From Kitasatospora aureofaciens (GTDB lineage: Bacteria; Actinomycetota; Actinomycetes; Streptomycetales; Streptomycetaceae), in the NCBI GenBank assembly GCA_000720845.1, contig JODU01000031.1:60299-124298 (forward strand): 64,000 nt of DNA, in the 5' to 3' direction. The notes beneath the pieces were generated by a model. It made no database searches, was not told the DNA's origin, and saw only the letters and a list, made by a program, of their open reading frames with translations. The translations under genes and the position numbers were made by a program. Of the stretch, positions 41,423-49,888 are shown piece after piece. The number at the start of each line of letters is the position of its first letter. Positions within the stretch are counted from its first letter, which is position 1.

Positions 41423-41905
41423 ATGAGCCCCGAGCACGGCACCGGCCCGGCCCCCGTCCGCGCGGCAGGCTGCGTCCTGTGGCGCCCGGCCCCGCCGAGC
41501 GCGGCCTCCGCGTCCGCTGCCACCGCCACCTCCGCTTCCGCCTCCGGCCTGGAGCTGTGCCTCGTACACCGTCCGAAGTACGACGACTGGTCGCATCCGA
41601 AGGGCAAGCTCGAACCGGGCGAGGACCCGCTCGCGGGCGCCCTGCGCGAGGTCGCGGAGGAGACGGGGTACGCCGCCGAGCCGGGCGTGGAGCTGCCCAC
41701 CGTGCGCTACCTCGCGAACGGCCGCCCCAAGGAGGTCCGCTACTGGGCCGCGGCGGCCACCACCGGCGCCTTCGTCCCCTCCGCCGAGGTCGACCGCATC
41801 CTGTGGCTGGCCCCCGCGGCCGCCCGCGCCCGCCTCACCCAGCCGCGGGACCGGACCCTCGTCGAGGCACTGCTCGCGACGCGCCCGCGCGGGACCACTG
41901 GCTGA
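41423..41905 (+). CDS. Nudix hydrolase
   Basis: 160 residues. Complete Nudix box G-x5-E-x7-R-E-x2-E-E-x-G in GKLEPGEDPLAGALREVAEETGY (about 57-79), following HRPKYDDWSHPK. It is the short MutT-like form; the mycobacterial MutT1 type would add a histidine phosphatase domain, which is absent. Likely substrates are nucleotide or inositol/polyphosphate compounds. Start ATG 41423 with GGAAGGGGG upstream; 21 nt after the CHAD gene, so ppk, CHAD and Nudix form one operon. Confidence 0.9.
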   Translation: MSPEHGTGPAPVRAAGCVLWRPAPPSAASASAATATSASASGLELCLVHRPKYDDWSHPKGKLEPGEDPLAGALREVAEETGYAAEPGVELPTVRYLANGRPKEVRYWAAAATTGAFVPSAEVDRILWLAPAAARARLTQPRDRTLVEALLATRPRGTTG

Positions 41906-42041
41906 ACCACCCCTCCAGCCACCCTCCGAGCCGCCCCGGAACCACCCCTGAACCGTCCCGGGACCCTCCCGGACCCGCTCCCGGAACCGCCCCGTGTCCT
42001 CGACGTAAGCGTTCCGTGACCTCACCGCACCGTCCACAGGG

Positions 42042-42063
42042 GTTCACCCCGCGTTCATTTACG
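42042..42063 (+). promoter_or_regulatory. PHO boxes of the pst operon
   Basis: Two contiguous 11-nt direct repeats, GTTCACCCCGC (42042-42052) and GTTCATTTACG (42053-42063), match the PhoP core repeats reported for the Streptomyces pstS promoter. Two weaker units (CCCTTCGGCGC, CTTCATCTGAT) continue the 11-bp register to 42085. The pstS start follows at 42162. Confidence 0.85.
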
Positions 42064-42161
42064 CCCTTCGGCGCCTTCATCTGATCTGCCTAATTTCGGC
42101 CTTACCACTCCTCGCACGCCGCCGAATTCAGGACGGCGGCTCCTGGAAGGAACTCCCTCAA

Positions 42162-43289
42162 GTGAAGCTTCAGCGCATGAACCGGCGGGCCCTCGCTCTC
42201 GGTGCTCTCGCCGTCTCCGGCGCCCTGGCCCTCACGGCGTGCGGCTCGGACGACACCGGCGGCAACAGCGGCAGCGACTCCAGCTCCGCCTCCGCCAACA
42301 GCAACATCAAGTGCGACGACGCCAAGGGCCAGCTCCAGGCCTCCGGCTCGTCCGCCCAGAAGAACGCCATCGACGCCTGGGTCAAGCAGTACGTCGCGGC
42401 CTGCAACGGCGTGCAGATCAACTACAACCCGACCGGTTCCGGCGCCGGCATCACCGCCTTCACGCAGGGCCAGACCGCGTTCGCCGGTTCGGACTCCGCG
42501 CTGAAGCCGGAGGAGATCGAGGCCTCGAAGAAGGTCTGCAAGGACGGCCAGGCCATCGACCTGCCGATGGTCGGCGGTCCGATCGCGGTCGGCTTCAACG
42601 TCACCGGCGTCGACTCGCTCGTCCTGGACGCGCCGACCATGGCGAAGATCTTCGACAGCAAGATCACCAACTGGAACGACGAGGCGATCAAGAAGCTCAA
42701 CCCCGACGCCAAGCTGCCCGACCTGAAGATCCAGGCCTTCCACCGCTCGGACGAGTCCGGCACCACGGACAACTTCACCAAGTACCTGAAGGCCGCCGCG
42801 CCCGACGACTGGAAGTACGAGGGCGGCAAGTCCTGGGAGGCCAAGGGCGGCCAGTCCGCGCAGGGCTCCTCGGGCCTGGCCGGCCAGGTGAAGCAGACCC
42901 CCGGCGCCATCTCCTACTTCGAGCTGTCCTACGCCAAGGACGGCATCAAGACCGTCGACGTCAAGACCGCGGCCGCCGAGCCGGTCAAGGCGACCGTCGA
43001 GAACGCCACCGCCGCCATCGGCGCGGCCAAGGTCGTCGGCACCGGCAAGGACCTCGCCCTCGAGCTGGACTACACCCCGGACGCGGCCGGCGCCTACCCG
43101 CTGGTCCTGGTGACGTACGAGATCGCCTGCGACAAGGGCAACAAGGCCGACACCCTGCCCGCCACCAAGTCCTTCCTGAACTACATGGCCTCGGAGGACG
43201 GCCAGGGCCTGCTGGCGGACGCCGGCTACGCCCCGATGCCCACCGAGATCATCACCAAGGTCCGCGAGACCATCTCGGGCCTGAGCTGA
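42162..43289 (+). CDS. pstS: Phosphate-binding lipoprotein of the Pst transporter
   Basis: 375 residues. Lipoprotein signal with lipobox LTAC, lipidated Cys27, then a Ser/Asn-rich linker. Periplasmic-binding fold with the phosphate-contacting segments ASGSSAQKNA, GSGAGI, FAGSDSAL and HRSDESGTTDNFTKYL. It captures phosphate outside the membrane for PstCAB. Start GTG 42162 with GGAAGGAA 8 nt upstream. PHO boxes lie 100-120 bp before it. A strong hairpin (43295-43328) follows the stop. Confidence 0.96.
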   Translation: MKLQRMNRRALALGALAVSGALALTACGSDDTGGNSGSDSSSASANSNIKCDDAKGQLQASGSSAQKNAIDAWVKQYVAACNGVQINYNPTGSGAGITAFTQGQTAFAGSDSALKPEEIEASKKVCKDGQAIDLPMVGGPIAVGFNVTGVDSLVLDAPTMAKIFDSKITNWNDEAIKKLNPDAKLPDLKIQAFHRSDESGTTDNFTKYLKAAAPDDWKYEGGKSWEAKGGQSAQGSSGLAGQVKQTPGAISYFELSYAKDGIKTVDVKTAAAEPVKATVENATAAIGAAKVVGTGKDLALELDYTPDAAGAYPLVLVTYEIACDKGNKADTLPATKSFLNYMASEDGQGLLADAGYAPMPTEIITKVRETISGLS

Positions 43290-43294
43290 CCCGA

Positions 43295-43328
43295 GTGCGG
43301 TCCGGTCCCCACGGGGGCCGGACCGCAC
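43295..43328 (+). terminator. Intra-operon hairpin between pstS and pstC
   Basis: 16-bp stem GTGCGGTCCGGTCCCC (43295-43310) with GGGGGCCGGACCGCAC (43313-43328), one G-T pair, tiny loop, no T run. It starts 5 nt after the pstS stop. It may partly terminate or protect the pstS message so that the binding protein exceeds the membrane parts. The remaining bases to 43414 hold only the pstC ribosome site. Confidence 0.75.
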
Positions 43329-43414
43329 CGTCCGGTGCACCGCCGCCAGGAGCCCCCCGACCGGGGCTCCGCCCGAGCCGCCGACCACGACGGCTCCGCA
43401 GACCGGAGAACCCG

Positions 43415-44425
43415 ATGGACATAACAACGGACACCCAGAAGCCCGCTCCCTCCCGCACACCCCAGCCGCCCGCCGCCAAGGACACGCGCGCCACCCGTGG
43501 CGTCACCCGCCCCGGCGACCGGATCTTCGTCGGGCTCTCCCGCGGGTCCGGCATCCTCGTGCTGGTCATCATGGCCGCCATCGCGGCCTTCCTCACCTAC
43601 CGCGCCGTCCTCGCCATCGGCGACGACGAGGCGAACTTCTTCACCACCTTCGAATGGAACCCGACCGGCAGCCCGCCGGAGTTCGGCATCGCGGTCCTGG
43701 CCTACGGCACCGTCGTGTCGTCGATCATCGCCATGGCCATCGCCGTCCCGGTCTCGGTCGGCATCGCGCTGTTCATCACGCACTACGCGCCGCGCAAGCT
43801 GGGCGGCCTGATCGGCTACGTGATCGACCTGCTCGCCGCCGTGCCCTCGATCGTGTACGGCCTGTGGGGCGCACTCGTCCTCGTGCCGCACCTGAACGGG
43901 CTCTACGGCTGGCTCGACGAGTACCTCGGCTGGACCGGGATCTTCGAGTGGAACGGCGGCGCGGGACGCTCGCTGCTCACCGTGGGCATCCTGCTGGCGA
44001 TCATGATCCTGCCGATCATCACCAACGTCAGCCGTGAGGTCTTCCGGCAGGTCCCGCGCATGCACGAGGAGGCCGCCCTGGCCCTCGGCGCCACGCGCTG
44101 GGAGGTCATCCGGATGTCGGTGCTTCCCTTCGGCCGCTCCGGCGTCATCTCCGCCTCGATGCTCGGCCTCGGGCGCGCGCTCGGCGAGACGATGGCCGTG
44201 GCCATGGTGCTCTCCCCGACCTTCGACATCGCCCCGAGCCTGCTCGACCCGGGCGGCGGCACCTTCGCCCAGAACATCGCCAGCAAGTTCAACGAGGCCA
44301 CCCAGATGGGCCGAGACGCCCTGATCGCCTCCGGTCTGGTCCTGTTCGTCATCACCCTGCTGGTCAACGGCGGCGCCCGCATGATCATCGCCCGCCGCAA
44401 GGAGTACTCGGGGGCCAACGCATGA
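43415..44425 (+). CDS. pstC: Phosphate ABC transporter permease PstC
   Basis: 336 residues with six membrane helices and the ABC-permease loop EEAALALGATRWEVIRMSVLP (about 208-228) that contacts PstB. A ~35-residue cytoplasmic start is proline-rich. Start ATG 43415 behind CGGAGAA. The stop overlaps pstA by 4 nt. Confidence 0.95.
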   Translation: MDITTDTQKPAPSRTPQPPAAKDTRATRGVTRPGDRIFVGLSRGSGILVLVIMAAIAAFLTYRAVLAIGDDEANFFTTFEWNPTGSPPEFGIAVLAYGTVVSSIIAMAIAVPVSVGIALFITHYAPRKLGGLIGYVIDLLAAVPSIVYGLWGALVLVPHLNGLYGWLDEYLGWTGIFEWNGGAGRSLLTVGILLAIMILPIITNVSREVFRQVPRMHEEAALALGATRWEVIRMSVLPFGRSGVISASMLGLGRALGETMAVAMVLSPTFDIAPSLLDPGGGTFAQNIASKFNEATQMGRDALIASGLVLFVITLLVNGGARMIIARRKEYSGANA

Positions 44426-45486
44426 GCAACGACACCCTGACCCCCGCCCCCGAGAACCGCGGCTCCCTGCGCGCCGCCACCCTGCCCAAGTGGTTCCCGT
44501 GGGCGGTCGCGGCCGGCTCGGTCCTCCTCGGCCTCGGCATCAGCGCCGCCGCCGGGCTGAACAGCAGCATCCAGTGGGCCCTGATCGCCGCGGTCCTCTT
44601 CGTCGCCGGTTCGTACGGCATCTCGGCGAGCGTCGAGGGCGGCCGGCAGGCCAAGGACCGGGTCGCGACCAGCATGGTGTGGGTCGCCTTCCTGCTGGCC
44701 CTGATCCCGCTGCTCTCCCTGATCTGGGAGACCGTGAAGCAGGGCGTGAAGGTCCTCGACGGCTACTTCCTGACCCACTCGATGGGCGTGGTCGGCGACA
44801 GCGAGCCCGGCGGCGGCATCTACCACGCCATCCTCGGCACCCTGGAGCAGGTCGGCCTCGCCACGCTGTTCTCCGTGCCGATCGGCGTACTCACCGCGAT
44901 CTACCTGGTGGAGTACGGCCGCGGCCGGCTCGCCAAGGCCGTCACCTTCTTCGTGGACGTCATGACGGGCATCCCGTCCATCGTCGCGGGCCTGTTCGTG
45001 CTGAGCCTCTGGGTGCTGATCCTGGACATGGGCCCGTCCGGCGTGGCCGGCTCGTTCGCCCTGTGCATCCTGATGATCCCCGTGGTCGTCCGCTCCACCG
45101 AGGAGATGCTCAAGCTCGTCCCGAACGAGCTGCGCGAGGCGTCCCTCGCCCTGGGCGTGCCGAAGTGGCGCACGATCCTCAAGGTGGTCCTGCCGACCTC
45201 GATCGGCGGCATCGTCACCGGCGTCATGCTGGCCGTCGCCCGCATCACCGGCGAGACGGCCCCCGTGCTGCTGCTGGTCTGGGGCACCGACTTCATCAAC
45301 GCGAATCCCTTCCAGGACCCGCAGGAGTCGCTGCCGATGTACATCTACCTCCAGTACGGCGCGGGCTCCGACGCGGCCTACGACCGTGCCTGGGCGGCGG
45401 CCCTCACGCTCATCGCCTTCATCATGATCCTCAACCTCGCGGCCCGCGGCATCGCCCGCTGGAAGGCCCCGCAGACGGGTCGCTGA
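44422..45486 (+). CDS. pstA: Phosphate ABC transporter permease PstA
   Basis: 354 residues, longer than the E. coli protein because of extra N-terminal helices (FPWAVAAGSVLLGLGISAAAG; IQWALIAAVLFVAGSYG). Core with the coupling loop LREASLALGVPKWRTILKVVLP (about 237-258) and LLLVWGTDFIN. Start ATG 44422 overlaps the pstC stop (ATGA). Confidence 0.95.
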   Translation: MSNDTLTPAPENRGSLRAATLPKWFPWAVAAGSVLLGLGISAAAGLNSSIQWALIAAVLFVAGSYGISASVEGGRQAKDRVATSMVWVAFLLALIPLLSLIWETVKQGVKVLDGYFLTHSMGVVGDSEPGGGIYHAILGTLEQVGLATLFSVPIGVLTAIYLVEYGRGRLAKAVTFFVDVMTGIPSIVAGLFVLSLWVLILDMGPSGVAGSFALCILMIPVVVRSTEEMLKLVPNELREASLALGVPKWRTILKVVLPTSIGGIVTGVMLAVARITGETAPVLLLVWGTDFINANPFQDPQESLPMYIYLQYGAGSDAAYDRAWAAALTLIAFIMILNLAARGIARWKAPQTGR

Positions 45487-45540
45487 CGCGACCGGCGCAC
45501 GAACAGTCAGCGACTCGGACCGAAAGAAGCAGTGATACCC

Positions 45541-46317
45541 ATGGCCAAGCGCATAGATGTCAGCGGCCTCAACGCCTACTACGGCTCCTTCCTGGCCATC
45601 GAGGACATCTCGATGACCGTCGAGCCCCGCTCCGTGACGGCCTTCATCGGCCCCTCCGGCTGCGGCAAGTCCACCTTCCTGCGCACGCTCAACCGCATGC
45701 ACGAGGTCACCCCGGGCGGCCGCGTCGACGGCAAGGTGATGCTGGACGACGAGAACCTCTACGGCGCCGGCATCGACCCGGTGGCCGTGCGCCGCGAGGT
45801 CGGCATGGTCTTCCAGCGCCCCAACCCCTTCCCGACCATGTCGGTCTACGACAACGTGGCGGCGGGCCTGCGCCTGAACGGCAAGTACAAGAAGTCCCAG
45901 CTGGACGACGTCGTCGAGAAGTCGCTGCGGGGCGCCAACCTCTGGAACGAGGTCAAGGACCGCCTGAACAAGCCCGGCTCCGGCCTCTCCGGCGGCCAGC
46001 AGCAGCGCCTGTGCATCGCGCGGGCGATCGCGGTCGAGCCGAACGTCCTGCTCATGGACGAGCCCTGCTCCGCCCTGGACCCGATCTCCACCCTGGCGAT
46101 CGAGGACCTGATCGGCGAGCTGAAGGAGCGCTTCACGATCGTCATCGTGACGCACAACATGCAGCAGGCGGCGCGCGTCTCGGACCGTACGGCGTTCTTC
46201 AACCTGGCGGCGGTCGGGCAGCCCGGCAAGCTGATCGAGATCGACGAGACGGAGCGCATCTTCTCCAACCCGTCGGTCCAGGCCACGGAGGACTACATCT
46301 CCGGCCGCTTCGGCTAG
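45541..46317 (+). CDS. pstB: Phosphate ABC transporter ATPase PstB
   Basis: 258 residues from ATG 45541 (MAKRIDVSGLNAYYG). Walker A GPSGCGKS (about 38-45), Q-loop VFQRPNPFP, signature LSGGQQQR, Walker B VLLMDEPCSALDP, H-loop VTHNMQQA: all diagnostic of PstB. A GTG nine bases upstream is in frame but less likely. The bidirectional hairpin at 46381-46412 ends the operon. Confidence 0.96.
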   Translation: MAKRIDVSGLNAYYGSFLAIEDISMTVEPRSVTAFIGPSGCGKSTFLRTLNRMHEVTPGGRVDGKVMLDDENLYGAGIDPVAVRREVGMVFQRPNPFPTMSVYDNVAAGLRLNGKYKKSQLDDVVEKSLRGANLWNEVKDRLNKPGSGLSGGQQQRLCIARAIAVEPNVLLMDEPCSALDPISTLAIEDLIGELKERFTIVIVTHNMQQAARVSDRTAFFNLAAVGQPGKLIEIDETERIFSNPSVQATEDYISGRFG

Positions 46318-46380
46318 ACCGGCCCCGCCCCACCGAACCCCTCGCGGTGCTGCATGGCGGTGCCACCGCGAGGAGCACAA

Positions 46381-46412
46381 GGGCCCGCCCCCCGGAACCG
46401 GGGGGCGGGCCC
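46381..46412. terminator. Bidirectional terminator between pstB and pitH
   Basis: Perfect stem GGGCCCGCCCCCC (46381-46393) with GGGGGGCGGGCCC (46400-46412), loop GGAACC, located between the convergent pstSCAB and pap-pitH operons. No T run on either side. Confidence 0.88.
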
Positions 46413-46432
46413 ATCGCCGTACGGGATCGCCG

Positions 46433-47431
46433 CTACAGGACCGCGAGATTCACGATCCAGAACGACACCGCGGCCACCAGCGCGGCAGCCGGCATCGTGA
46501 TGAACCACCCCATGATGATGTTCTTCGCGACCCCCCACCGCACGGCGTTGACCCGCTTCGTGGCCCCCACACCCATGATCGCCGAGGTGATCACATGCGT
46601 CGTGGAGATCGGCGCGTGGAACAGGAACGCCGAGCCGAACATGATCGACGCCCCCGTCGTCTCCGCGGCGAACCCCTGCGGCGGATCCAGCTCGATGATC
46701 TTCCGCCCCAGCGTCCGCATGATCCGCCAGCCACCGGCGTACGTCCCCGCGGACAGCATCAGCGCGCAGGCGAGCTTCACCCACACCGGGATCGGGTCGC
46801 CGTAGTCCTCGACGTCGGCGATGACCAGCGCCATCACCACGATGCCCATCGTCTTCTGCGCGTCCTGCAGGCCGTGCCCCAGCGCCATGCCCGCCGCCGA
46901 CACGGTCTGCGCGATGCGGAAGCCGCGCTTCGCCTTGTGCGGGTTGGCCCGCCGGAAGATCCACATGATCGCGGTCATCACCAGGTAACCGGCGAGCAGA
47001 CCGATCACCGGCGACACGAACATGGGGATGACGATCTTGTCGACGACCCCGTGCCAGTACACGGTCGTGCTCCCGGCCAGCGCGGCGCCGACCATGCCGC
47101 CGAACAAGGCGTGCGAGGACGAGGACGGCAGCCCGAAGTACCAGGTGATGAGGTTCCAGACGATGGCGCCCACGAGCGCCGCGAAGAGGATCCCCATCCC
47201 CTTCGAACCCTCGGGGGTCTGGATCACCCCCTCACTGACGGTCTTGGCGACCCCGGATCCCATGAACGCGCCTGCCAGGTTCATGACCGCCGCCATGGCG
47301 AGCGCCGCCCGGGGCGTCAGCGCACGCGTCGACACCGAGGTGGCGATCGCGTTGGCCGAATCGTGGAAGCCGTTGGTGTAGGTGAAGAAGAGCGCGACCC
47401 CGATGGTCACGACCAGAGCAAAGGTGTCCAT
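46433..47431 (-). CDS. pitH: Low-affinity inorganic phosphate transporter (PiT family)
   Basis: 332 residues, about ten membrane helices. The two PiT signature repeats are present: NGFHDSANAIATSVSTRALTP near the start and GHGLQDAQKTMGIVVMAL in the middle, plus STTHVITSAIMGVGATKR. It exchanges metal phosphate with protons. It lies 7 nt after the DUF47 gene on the same strand, the usual pap-pit pair, and converges on the high-affinity pst operon, so both uptake systems are adjacent. The suffix (pitH1) used in S. coelicolor is not certain here. Confidence 0.94.
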   Translation of the reverse strand: MDTFALVVTIGVALFFTYTNGFHDSANAIATSVSTRALTPRAALAMAAVMNLAGAFMGSGVAKTVSEGVIQTPEGSKGMGILFAALVGAIVWNLITWYFGLPSSSSHALFGGMVGAALAGSTTVYWHGVVDKIVIPMFVSPVIGLLAGYLVMTAIMWIFRRANPHKAKRGFRIAQTVSAAGMALGHGLQDAQKTMGIVVMALVIADVEDYGDPIPVWVKLACALMLSAGTYAGGWRIMRTLGRKIIELDPPQGFAAETTGASIMFGSAFLFHAPISTTHVITSAIMGVGATKRVNAVRWGVAKNIIMGWFITMPAAALVAAVSFWIVNLAVL

Positions 47432-47438
47432 GAACGGC

Positions 47439-48059
47439 TCAGGACTCCTTGACGGCGATGGTCTCCACCGTGTTCGCCACGTGCTCGAACGCGTCCGCCG
47501 CTTCCTCCAGCACGTCCACGATCTGCTTCAGCTTCAGCACCTCGATGGCCTCGTACTTGCCGTTGAAGAGGTGGGCGAGCAGCTTGCGGTGGATCTGGTC
47601 GGCCTGGTTCTCCAGCCGGTTGACCTCGATCCAGTACTCGGTGAGGTTGTCCATGGTGCGCAGGTTCGGCATGGCCTCGGCGGTCAGCTCGGCGGCCCGT
47701 GCCAGCACCTCGATCTGCTGCTCGACGCCCTTGGGCAGCTCCTCCACGTTGTAGAGGACGACGAGGTCGACGGCCTCCTCCATGAAGTCCATGATGTCGT
47801 CGAGGGAGGAGGCGAGGTTGTAGATGTCCTCGCGGTCGAAGGGCGTGATGAACGAGGAGTTCAGCTGGTGGAAGATCGCGTGCGTGGCGTCGTCACCCGC
47901 GTGTTCGGCGGCCCGCATACGCTCTGCGATCTCGGCCCGGGCGGATGCGTCCGCCCCGAGCAGTTCCATCAGGAGCTTGGAGCCCGTGACGATGTTGTCC
48001 GCGGAGGCGGCGAACATGTCGTAGAAGCTCGTCTCCCTGGGGGTCAGACGAAAGCGCAC
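47439..48059 (-). CDS. pap: DUF47/PhoU-like Pit accessory protein
   Basis: 206 residues, all helical, PhoU-like: MFAASADNIVTGSKLLMELL, EHAGDDATHAIFHQLNSSFITPFDREDIYNLASSLDDIMDFMEEA and NRLENQADQIHRKLLAHLF carry the paired acidic ExxxD metal motifs. It accompanies PiT transporters and probably regulates them. Start GTG 48059; TAGCAT (about 48100, minus) is a possible -10. The region to csoR (48060-48224) holds no gene. Confidence 0.92.
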   Translation of the reverse strand: MRFRLTPRETSFYDMFAASADNIVTGSKLLMELLGADASARAEIAERMRAAEHAGDDATHAIFHQLNSSFITPFDREDIYNLASSLDDIMDFMEEAVDLVVLYNVEELPKGVEQQIEVLARAAELTAEAMPNLRTMDNLTEYWIEVNRLENQADQIHRKLLAHLFNGKYEAIEVLKLKQIVDVLEEAADAFEHVANTVETIAVKES

Positions 48060-48224
48060 GTGGGGTCCTCGGGGTGCATCGGTTTCGGTCAGGCTGATGC
48101 TAGGCGCATCATCCGGCCACTGCTAACGGGCCGTCCCCCAGTGTCGCCCATCAGGCAGAGTGATGAGCAGGGGGGCGACGTCGGCGCTCCGGCAAGGCCC
48201 CCCTACCCGGGAAAGTTCGTTACC

Positions 48225-48245
48225 ATATACCCACCAGGGGTATAT
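48225..48245. promoter_or_regulatory. CsoR operator
   Basis: Perfect palindrome ATATACCC-ACCAG-GGGTATAT, the TACCC...GGGTA pattern bound by copper-free CsoR, ending 20 bp before the csoR ATG. This implies autorepression relieved by Cu(I). Confidence 0.85.
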
Positions 48246-48265
48246 GTCCGTTATTGGAGGACGCG

Positions 48266-48655
48266 ATGACGACCACCGAGGCCGGCGCGGGTGCGCCCTC
48301 CTCCGCCGTGGACCAGGTGGCGGACCAGGTGGAGACGGACGGCACGGACATCGTGACCGACCACGACCGCGGCGTGCACGGGTACCACAAGCAGAAGGAC
48401 GAGCACCTCAAGCGCCTGCGCCGCATCGAGGGGCAGATCCGCGGCCTGCAGCGGATGGTCGACGAGGACGTCTACTGCATCGACATACTGACCCAGGTCT
48501 CCGCCTCCACGAAGGCCCTGCAGTCCTTCGCGCTGCAACTGCTGGAGGAGCACCTGCGGCACTGCGTCGCCGACGCGGCCCTCAAGGGCGGCACCGAGAT
48601 CGACGCGAAGGTGGAAGAGGCGACGAAGGCCATCGGCCGCCTACTGCGTACGTGA
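48266..48655 (+). CDS. csoR: Copper-sensing repressor CsoR
   Basis: 129 residues from ATG 48266 (GGAGG 5 nt upstream). Four-helix CsoR fold with a 40-residue acidic N-terminal tail. The Cu(I) ligands are Cys71 (VYCID), His96 (EEHLRH) and Cys100 (RHCVAD) in this numbering. The published S. lividans numbers I recall (75/100/104) would fit a TTG start four codons upstream (48254). The basic DNA-binding face HLKRLRRIEGQIRGLQRM is intact. No copper pump or chaperone gene is adjacent, so its main targets lie elsewhere. Its 3' end overlaps a convergent small gene by 15 nt. Confidence 0.94.
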   Translation: MTTTEAGAGAPSSAVDQVADQVETDGTDIVTDHDRGVHGYHKQKDEHLKRLRRIEGQIRGLQRMVDEDVYCIDILTQVSASTKALQSFALQLLEEHLRHCVADAALKGGTEIDAKVEEATKAIGRLLRT

Positions 48656-48805
48656 GCGCTCCTCGGCCACCCGCAGCACCTCGTCGATGCTCTCCAGGCT
48701 GAGCCGCTCCCGGGCGGCCGACGCCGCGATGATCAGCTCACCGCACAGCTCGATCTCGGCGAGGGCCACGTGGTCCTGAACCGCCGTACCGCCGACCGGA
48801 GCCAC
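48641..48805 (-). CDS. Small conserved-looking helical protein convergent with csoR
   Basis: 54 residues from GTG 48805 with GAGG 6 nt upstream; GTG 48814 is an alternative. VALAEIELCGELIIAASAA, then RERLSLESIDEVLRVAEERS forms two amphipathic helices with one Cys. No family recognised. Good codon bias, ribosome site and compact two-helix pattern support a real gene. Overlapping 3' ends with csoR could allow transcript interference. Confidence 0.68.
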   Translation of the reverse strand: MAPVGGTAVQDHVALAEIELCGELIIAASAARERLSLESIDEVLRVAEERSRTQ

Positions 48806-48882
48806 ACGCGTCACCTCGTCTCTGCCGTCACCGACTTCCTAGAGTAGGGAGCGGCCTACACACCGCGCATGGCACGGAAGGG

Positions 48883-49797
48883 CTAGTTCTTGCCGTCGAC
48901 CGCCCCACCCGAGCCCCCACCCGAGCCCTCGCCCGGCTCCGCGGCGATCTTGCCGGCGTAGATGTCCTGCTCCTCGGGCAGCCGTACGCGCACGGCTGCG
49001 CCGAAGTCGTAGAGCAGCGTCGTCGAGGCGACGTCCACGATGCCGGTGCCGTCCTCCCGCCCGTTGGCGAAACTGAAGCGGTGCCGGACCTTGCGGATAC
49101 GGCCCTCGTCGTCGAGGTACGCGTCGAACGGCACCTCGGCGGTGGCGAACCCCTCGGCCGCCGCGGCCAGCGCCTTCCTGTTGCCCTCCGAGGCACCGCG
49201 GGCCGCCCGCGCCAGATCGGCGGTCCCGCGGTAGTGCCGCACCTCGGTGCCGGCCAGCTCCGTGCGCCCCACGAACGTGGCCGTACGGGTACCCCGCAGC
49301 ACCTCGGCGGCGGCGAACGGGTCCGTCGCCCCGCCGGTCACCAGGTTCCCGTCGGACAGCGACTCGGTCTCCACCCGCACCCACTTGTCGTCGGGGACAC
49401 CGGCGCCCCGGTTCTTCATGAACAGGGCCCCCGGGGCGAGCAGCTCGGTGATCGGCCGGTGCTCGCTCGACCCCGCCGGGTCCTGGGGCAGCCGCACCTT
49501 CAACCGGCCGAGGCGCTCCTCGAAGTCGTACACGCCCTCGCCCCGGATGGTCACCCGCGTCCCGCCGCTGGCCATCTGCATCGCGGTACGCGCCTTGGCA
49601 CTCCCGGCGGCCACCAGCCGGTCGGCTGCCCCGTGCAGCACGGCGACCGGCTCGCCGCCACCGGCTCCCTGGACGGAGGCCCCCTGCCCGGGACCGGAGC
49701 ACCCGGCAGCGGCCAGACACACGCAGACCACACCGCCCGCGAGGGCGAGACCGCCGCCCGGCCCCCCGCTCCGCAGCTCCCGCTCCCGCCCGTCCAT
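48883..49797 (-). CDS. Lipoprotein, LolA/LppX-like fold suspected
   Basis: 304 residues from ATG 49797. Signal peptide with lipobox AAGC (LAAAGCSGPG); the mature part starts with a Gly-rich linker, then a beta-rich domain (RVTIRGEGVYDFEERLGRLKVRL, YLDDEGRIRKVRHRFSF) typical of half-barrel proteins such as LppX/LprG/LolA that carry lipids. A Gly/Ser-rich tail ends the protein. The ligand is unknown. The GTG 18 bases upstream (49815) is an alternative start. Confidence 0.8.
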   Translation of the reverse strand: MDGRERELRSGGPGGGLALAGGVVCVCLAAAGCSGPGQGASVQGAGGGEPVAVLHGAADRLVAAGSAKARTAMQMASGGTRVTIRGEGVYDFEERLGRLKVRLPQDPAGSSEHRPITELLAPGALFMKNRGAGVPDDKWVRVETESLSDGNLVTGGATDPFAAAEVLRGTRTATFVGRTELAGTEVRHYRGTADLARAARGASEGNRKALAAAAEGFATAEVPFDAYLDDEGRIRKVRHRFSFANGREDGTGIVDVASTTLLYDFGAAVRVRLPEEQDIYAGKIAAEPGEGSGGGSGGAVDGKN

Positions 49798-49888
49798 CGC
49801 CACCCGCTGTCCCACGCCGTCACGCCCGTTCCGGACGCCCTGCCGTCCCGCTTAACGAGGGGCAGGCGACCCCGGTAACGTTGTGGGC

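Noticed and set aside
43903..46380. 825-codon minus-strand frame under pstC-pstA-pstB
   Set aside because: Antisense of the three pst genes, no recognisable domain.
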